Source: Thermodesulfovibrionales bacterium | GTDB lineage: Bacteria; Nitrospirota; Thermodesulfovibrionia; Thermodesulfovibrionales; Dissulfurispiraceae | Reading direction: 5' to 3' | NCBI GenBank assembly: GCA_021129835.1 | Contig: JAJOKM010000161.1 | Span: 1-17,886 of the forward strand | DNA: 17,886 nt | Part shown: positions 13,506 to 17,886 of the stretch, piece by piece | How positions within the stretch are numbered: the first letter of the stretch is position 1 | How the letters are laid out: each line of letters starts with the position of its first letter | Notes under the pieces: generated by a model | Databases searched by the model: none | Told to the model about the DNA's origin: nothing | Seen by the model: only the letters and a program-made list of their open reading frames with translations | Translations under genes and position numbers: made by a program

Positions 13506-13577
13506 CTTCATCGCGGATAATTAAAGAATAACCAGTTGACAGATTACAAATAACCAGACAGGTTGGAAGTCGTCTCT

Positions 13578-14723
13578 ATGAATAGGGGGCCTATCGCAGA
13601 AATAGATTTAAATGCTATTTCGAATAACCTCAAAGTTGTAAAAGACCTCTCTAATAACTGTCCTGTAATAGCCGTTGTAAAGGCGGATGCTTATGGGCAT
13701 GGCGCTGTCAAGATTTCTAAAAGACTGATTCGCGAAGGCGTTGAGTACCTTGCAGTGGCATTCACTGAAGAGGCAAAAGAGCTTAGAGATAACGGTATAG
13801 ACATCCCGATCCTTGTGCTTTTTGACCCTGATATCAAAGACATTTTCGAGTATGACCTGATCCCTGTAGTTAGCGACAAAAAAACAGCCCTTTCTATAGC
13901 AAGAAAGGCAGAAAAAGAGAGCAGAGAGATTAATATGCATATAGCGATAGATACAGGAATGGGGAGTATTGGGTTTGGGTGCGATGCGGTCAATGAGATA
14001 CTGGAGATAGCAAACTTGAGGGGCATAAATATTAATGGCCTCCTGAGCCATCTTTCAGAGGCGGACCTTCTGGATGCCTCTTTTGCTAAGATTCAGATTA
14101 ATAGATTTAATGCACTAAAGAGAGACCTGCTTAAAAATGACCTGAAGGTGAGACTGTCCCATATAGCCAGTAGCTCCGCTATAATCTCTCTCCCGGAGTC
14201 GCATCTTGATGCAGTAAGGCCGGGCTTGATGTTATATGGATATTCATCTATTCAGGGGGTTCGTAAAGACTCTGGATTGTCTGTTTCTCATTCATGGCCC
14301 ACTTTCCTCCTGCGCCATGCTATGACTGTCAAGGCTAAAATATTGTTTATTAGGAGATTGCCCGCCAATACACCTATTAGTTATGGCAGGACATTTATCA
14401 CCAAAAGGGATAGTATCATAGGAGTTATATCTGTTGGTTATGCTGATGGTTTTAGCAGGCTGTTTTCTAACAATGCAGAAGTGCTTGTCAAAGGCAAAAA
14501 AGTTCCCGTGGCGGGTCGCGTCTGTATGGATATTGCTATGGTTGATTTAACAGATATAAGGCTGGCAGAAGAAGGAGATGAGGTTACCATTTTAGGAACA
14601 GATGGAGATGAAACTATAGATGCATCTGTCCTTGCATCGAAGGCAGGCACAATACCATATGAAATACTGACATCACTCGGAGACAGGGCGAAAAGGGTGT
14701 ATATCGGCGATGACGATGAGTGA
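13578..14723 (+). CDS. alr: Alanine racemase
   Basis: This 381-residue PLP enzyme interconverts L- and D-alanine for peptidoglycan. The PLP lysine is K35 in VVKADAYGHGA, and the second catalytic base is Y269 in PISYGRTF. RPGLMLYG (214-221) and the C-terminal beta-domain segments AGRVCMDIAMVD and PYEILTSLG are also present. The start is ATG at 13578 because GGAAG lies eight bases before it; a TTG at 13563 would overlap this Shine-Dalgarno and add five residues. It is separated from tatA by a repeat element. Only 22 bases separate it from mlaE, so it may be co-transcribed with the mla genes. Confidence 0.95.
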   Translation: MNRGPIAEIDLNAISNNLKVVKDLSNNCPVIAVVKADAYGHGAVKISKRLIREGVEYLAVAFTEEAKELRDNGIDIPILVLFDPDIKDIFEYDLIPVVSDKKTALSIARKAEKESREINMHIAIDTGMGSIGFGCDAVNEILEIANLRGININGLLSHLSEADLLDASFAKIQINRFNALKRDLLKNDLKVRLSHIASSSAIISLPESHLDAVRPGLMLYGYSSIQGVRKDSGLSVSHSWPTFLLRHAMTVKAKILFIRRLPANTPISYGRTFITKRDSIIGVISVGYADGFSRLFSNNAEVLVKGKKVPVAGRVCMDIAMVDLTDIRLAEEGDEVTILGTDGDETIDASVLASKAGTIPYEILTSLGDRAKRVYIGDDDE

Positions 14724-14745
14724 CGAATAACGAGTAGGCTATATT

Positions 14746-15516
14746 ATGAGATCTATTGAATCGCTCGGCAGATATATTATTCGTTTCTTAGAAGAGTTTG
14801 GAAGGATCGCGTCTCTGCTATATTCGACTATTAAACAGATATTTACCCACCCCTTTGATATAAAGGGTATTCTTAAGCAGATGGTGGAGGTGGGAATAAA
14901 TTCACTACCTGTCGTGTTGATTACGGCTGCCTTTACGGGTATGGCCCTGGCGCTCCAGACTTACACCGGGTTTGCGAGATTTGGCGCCGAGGCGATGGTT
15001 GGATTTGTCGTCGCAATTTCTATGACGAGAGAATTAGGACCTGTCCTTACAGCGATTATGATAGCGGGGAGGGTAGGGGCTGCAATGGCTGCAGAGCTTA
15101 GCACAATGAGAGTTACAGAGCAGATAGATGCCCTTGAGTCGCTCGCTACTAATCCGGTCAAATATCTGGTCGTCCCGAGATTTTTAGCGAGTTTGATAAT
15201 GGTGCCGGCCCTTACTGTTATTGCGGCCATTGTCGGCATTTTGGGTGGATATTTTATCGTCGTTGTTGTGTTTGGAGTGAGTCCTGCTGTTTACTGGCAT
15301 TGGACATGGGTGTATACTGAGTGGAAAGACATCTATTTTGGGCTTATAAAGGCATTTTTCTTTGGAGGCTGTGTCTCTTTATTAAGCTGCTATAAAGGAT
15401 TTTATTCCGCAGGGGGAGCAGAAGGCGTGGGAAAGGCGACAACTAGTGCAGTGGTCTTCTCAATAATAGCTATCCTAATATCTAACTATTTTCTTTCAGC
15501 ATTGATGTTTGCCTGA
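14746..15516 (+). CDS. mlaE: MlaE-family ABC transporter permease (phospholipid transport)
   Basis: This 256-residue inner-membrane permease belongs to the MlaE/Ttg2B family. It has an N-terminal amphipathic interfacial helix and about five hydrophobic segments, with the conserved ARFGAEAMVGF and TRELGPVLTAIMIAGRVGAA segments. It also has the coupling motif VTEQIDALESLATNP, which contacts the ATPase. In MlaFEDB-type complexes a permease dimer binds a hexameric MCE protein and two ATPases to move phospholipids between membranes. The gene order here is mlaE-mlaF-mlaD, whereas in E. coli mlaF precedes mlaE. The start ATG has only a weak GAGTAGG upstream. A 198-base gap containing a repeat separates it from mlaF. 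Confidence 0.93.
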   Translation: MRSIESLGRYIIRFLEEFGRIASLLYSTIKQIFTHPFDIKGILKQMVEVGINSLPVVLITAAFTGMALALQTYTGFARFGAEAMVGFVVAISMTRELGPVLTAIMIAGRVGAAMAAELSTMRVTEQIDALESLATNPVKYLVVPRFLASLIMVPALTVIAAIVGILGGYFIVVVVFGVSPAVYWHWTWVYTEWKDIYFGLIKAFFFGGCVSLLSCYKGFYSAGGAEGVGKATTSAVVFSIIAILISNYFLSALMFA

Positions 15517-15556
15517 CATCACCCGTAATTGTAATAATTTAGCAGCCGTTCATGGC

Positions 15557-15681
15557 TTGAAATTGGAAACTGGAAATTAGAAATTAGGGAGAGATTAAAA
15601 TAGGAATTGGAAATTAGAAACTGGGAATTAGGAAGAACAGCACAAAAACATGAAGGCCAAGTTTCGAATTTCCAACTTCAA
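15557..15681. repeat. AT-rich dispersed repeat inserted between mlaE and mlaF
   Basis: The ends form a 21-base imperfect inverted repeat (17 of 21 matching): TTGAAATTGGAAAC at the left (15557-15577) and its complement at 15661-15681. The inside is a minisatellite-like run of GGAAATTAGAAATT units. Positions 15630-15679 match 41 of 50 bases of element B near rplI (9855-9904), in the same orientation. No clear target duplication is visible. Confidence 0.6.
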
Positions 15682-15714
15682 CGTCCCGTATAACATTAGG
15701 AAGGAGCTATTTTT

Positions 15715-16473
15715 ATGATAGAGATTATAGATTTACATAAATCTTTTGGTAAAAACCATGTCCTCCAGGGCGTCAATCTTAAGGTCGACAGAGGTGAGAG
15801 CATGGTGGTTATGGGGGGTAGTGGCTCTGGAAAAACTATCCTTATTAAGCATATAATAAGATTGCTCAGGCCTGACAGCGGGAAGGTAATAGTCGACGGA
15901 AGGGATATGGCAGAGTTAAATGAAAAGGAACTTTATAAAATGAGAAAGAGATTTGGGATGCTTTTCCAGAGCGCTGCCCTTTTTGATTCATTGAGTGTAT
16001 GGGAAAATGTGGGCTTTGCCCTCTTGAGGGAAAGGCAGATGAAAGAATCTGATGTGAAGAAAATAGCAATTGAAGAGCTAAAGGTGGTCGGACTCACAGG
16101 GGTCGAAGACCTTATGCCGTCTGAACTCTCTGGCGGGATGAAAAAGAGGGTCGGCCTTGCGAGGGCCATTATCCATAACCCGGAAATATTACTTTACGAT
16201 GAGCCCACAACGGGTCTTGACCCTATACTGGCAAACACCATAGGCGACCTGATTTTGGAGTTAAAGAAAAGACTTTCTGTTACATCTGTCACTATCACTC
16301 ATGATATACAGGCTGCTTATAAGATTGCTGACAGAATTGCAATGCTGTTCAAAGGGCGAATCATCGAGACAGGCAGACCTGATGAAATAAAGAATACCAC
16401 AAATCCGGTCGTAAGACAGTTTATAAGTGGTGGTCTTGCTGCCTCTGGGGAGGATCTGGAGGAGGTGGTATAA
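15715..16473 (+). CDS. mlaF: MlaF-family ABC transporter ATP-binding protein
   Basis: This 252-residue ATPase has a complete set of ABC motifs: Walker A GGSGSGKT (34-41), the Q-loop at Q85 in LFQSAALFDSLSVWENV (a segment typical of MlaF/Mkl), the signature LSGGM (138-142), Walker B LLYDEP (159-164), the D-loop and the switch histidine H196. It energises lipid transport by the MlaE/MlaD complex. A strong AAGGAG precedes the ATG. The stop directly abuts the mlaD GTG. Confidence 0.95.
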   Translation: MIEIIDLHKSFGKNHVLQGVNLKVDRGESMVVMGGSGSGKTILIKHIIRLLRPDSGKVIVDGRDMAELNEKELYKMRKRFGMLFQSAALFDSLSVWENVGFALLRERQMKESDVKKIAIEELKVVGLTGVEDLMPSELSGGMKKRVGLARAIIHNPEILLYDEPTTGLDPILANTIGDLILELKKRLSVTSVTITHDIQAAYKIADRIAMLFKGRIIETGRPDEIKNTTNPVVRQFISGGLAASGEDLEEVV

Positions 16474-17850
16474 GTGAGATATATTTCTGCTGAACTGAAG
16501 GTCGGTATTTTTGCATTGATTGCCTTGGGCATTCTCGCCTTTATGGCCTTCAAGGTGGGGGAACTCGATTGGCTCGCCAAAAAGGGCTATACAGTTTATG
16601 CTCATTTTAACTATGTTGGCGGTCTTACTGTAGGGGCAGATGTCAGGGTTGCGGGGATGGTAGCAGGACGCGTGGATGATATAACCTTAAAGACTGATAA
16701 AGTTAGATTAAGACTATTTATACATGAAGGGGTAAGGATCTATAGTGATGCCGTGGTATCCTTAAAGATTGCCGGGATGTTAGGAGAGAGAATTGTAGAA
16801 ATTTCTCCTGGTTCAAAACTGCCTCTGCTCCAAGATGGCGATACGATTGTCTACTCCCTGAAGGTGGCAGATATCGATATGATGCTGCGAGACATCTCTG
16901 AATTGTCTATTGAAATTAGCAGGCTTGCTGCTTCTGTTGGCGCAATTATTGAGCCTGAGGAGACAAGAAAGGCGATAAAGGCATCAATACATAATCTCGA
17001 AGAACTCACTTATAACATGAATATAGCGGTAGTTTATAATGATAAAAAACTAAGAGTGCTTCTGGGCCATATGACTGAGCTTATAGAAGCGAATAAGGAG
17101 ATGTTTGGTGCTGCAATGGCAAATATAGAAGAGTTTTCTCTCTATCTGAAAAGGGAAGGCCCGATTCTCTTAGAAAGTACACATAAAGCCGTAGAGGAGA
17201 TAAGGGCAGTAGTCGAAGAAAACAGGGTTGCGCTCAAGAGGAGTATCGAGGCCGTAGATGAAATTACTGACAAGATAGGGCGTGGCGAAGGAACACTAGG
17301 GAGGCTCTGGTATGACGAGGCAATCTATGAGTCCGCGCATGAGGCAATAGAGGACATGACCAGGATTATAGAGACTATAGAGGAGTTCGAGGTATTTACG
17401 ACATTCCGTGGAGGGTATTTAACAGGGACAAGTGGCAGAGAGGGACACCTTTATTTAACCTTGAAACCGACTCCTAAGTTTTATTATATTTTAGGTGTAG
17501 TGAGTGGCCCTGGTGGACTGGATGGAGACAGAGAGATAGAATTTAGCGCCCAGTTTGCGAGACGGTTTAAAGATTCTGATAAATTTAGGGATTCAGTGCT
17601 GAGGGCCGGAATTACGGAGAATACATTCGGTATAGGTGCAGATCAATTCTTTCTGGATGACAGGCTTAAGTTTTCTGCTGATGTATGGGATTTGTTCCGC
17701 AATGAGAGAGGCACAAGAGAGCCACATGTAAGACTCGGTATAGATTATTTCATATTCGAAAACATATTTATTTCTGGAGGAGTTGATGATATATTTAACG
17801 AGGAAAGAAGAGGCACATACGTAGGCGGTGGCGTAAAATTTAGACACTAA
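16474..17850 (+). CDS. mlaD: MlaD/MCE-domain protein with beta-rich C-terminal domain
   Basis: This 458-residue protein is the lipid-binding MCE subunit but is much longer than E. coli MlaD (about 180). Residues 10-28 form a membrane anchor. The MCE domain is at about 38-128, with the conserved VGGLTVGADVRVAGMVAG segment. Residues 134-300 are helical, probably coiled-coil, and include GRGEGTLGRLWYD (269-281), a motif seen in other long MCE proteins. Residues 305-458 are predicted beta strands with alternating hydrophobic residues, such as LRAGITENTFGIGADQFF and PHVRLGIDYFIFENIFISGG, and the last strand is GTYVGGGVKFRH. I infer a barrel-like domain that could sit in the outer membrane, giving one polypeptide that spans the periplasm. 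The start is GTG, abutting the mlaF stop, with GGAGG upstream. No separate mlaC or mlaB follows within the 36 remaining bases. Confidence 0.9.
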   Translation: MRYISAELKVGIFALIALGILAFMAFKVGELDWLAKKGYTVYAHFNYVGGLTVGADVRVAGMVAGRVDDITLKTDKVRLRLFIHEGVRIYSDAVVSLKIAGMLGERIVEISPGSKLPLLQDGDTIVYSLKVADIDMMLRDISELSIEISRLAASVGAIIEPEETRKAIKASIHNLEELTYNMNIAVVYNDKKLRVLLGHMTELIEANKEMFGAAMANIEEFSLYLKREGPILLESTHKAVEEIRAVVEENRVALKRSIEAVDEITDKIGRGEGTLGRLWYDEAIYESAHEAIEDMTRIIETIEEFEVFTTFRGGYLTGTSGREGHLYLTLKPTPKFYYILGVVSGPGGLDGDREIEFSAQFARRFKDSDKFRDSVLRAGITENTFGIGADQFFLDDRLKFSADVWDLFRNERGTREPHVRLGIDYFIFENIFISGGVDDIFNEERRGTYVGGGVKFRH

Positions 17851-17886
17851 GAAAGAGATCCGTATAAAGCTATAAAGTTCAGGATG

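Noticed and set aside
13536..13541. TTGACA as -35 of an alr promoter
   Set aside because: The sequence 17 bases downstream is CAGGTT-like with no -10, and it is too near the start codon.
13608..14051. 147-codon minus-strand frame opposite alr
   Set aside because: Shadow frame of a clear alanine racemase gene.
17884..17886. ATG at the end of the window as start of the next gene
   Set aside because: The only purine stretch (AGG) is directly adjacent, and no coding sequence is visible.

Overview
The window reads as chromosomal DNA of a Gram-negative-type (diderm) bacterium of moderate GC content with many A/T-ending codons. Evidence for two membranes is an MCE/Mla lipid-transport locus and a TatA protein. 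Inositol-phosphate synthase, the GDP-mannose enzymes and abundant short dispersed repeats would fit an environmental lineage such as Nitrospirota or Desulfobacterota. That placement is an impression from gene content only; no marker here was aligned. No rRNA, tRNA, CRISPR array or intact transposase gene was recognised.

Left block (about 229-6114, all minus strand) looks like one transcription unit of eight genes. In transcription order these are ino1 (inositol-3-phosphate synthase), a CDP-alcohol phosphatidyltransferase, a DUF948 membrane protein, a YtxH protein, manB (phosphomannomutase), manC (GDP-mannose pyrophosphorylase/isomerase), hicB, and a shrunken hicA remnant. Several junctions are abutting or are 4-base ATGA overlaps. 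The first two enzymes should make an inositol phospholipid head group and the two mannose enzymes should make GDP-mannose. Together they suggest a mannosylated inositol lipid, or at least co-supply of both precursors. A divergent TraB-family membrane protein (6378-7556) and a minus-strand GT4 glycosyltransferase (7626-8849) follow.

Middle block (8850-10285) is rplI surrounded by repeats. Two elements share the terminal inverted repeat GTAACTACTCAGGTT and lie on either side of rplI. The right-hand one carries a second small element with its own 11-bp ends and a near-perfect 8-bp target duplication. The right end of the second element appears to supply the -35 box of a promoter for dnaB.

Right block (10286-17850, all plus strand) runs dnaB, a MEMO/AmrB protein, mobA, tatA, alr, mlaE, mlaF, mlaD. 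The first three are translationally coupled. Repeat elements also sit between tatA and alr and inside the mla operon, between mlaE and mlaF. MlaD is much longer than the E. coli protein, with a predicted beta-rich C-terminal domain that resembles an outer-membrane barrel. The main points for follow-up are the inositol/mannose operon, the MlaD architecture, and repeat elements that have entered coding sequence (manB N-terminus, phosphatidyltransferase C-terminus) and regulatory sequence (dnaB promoter).
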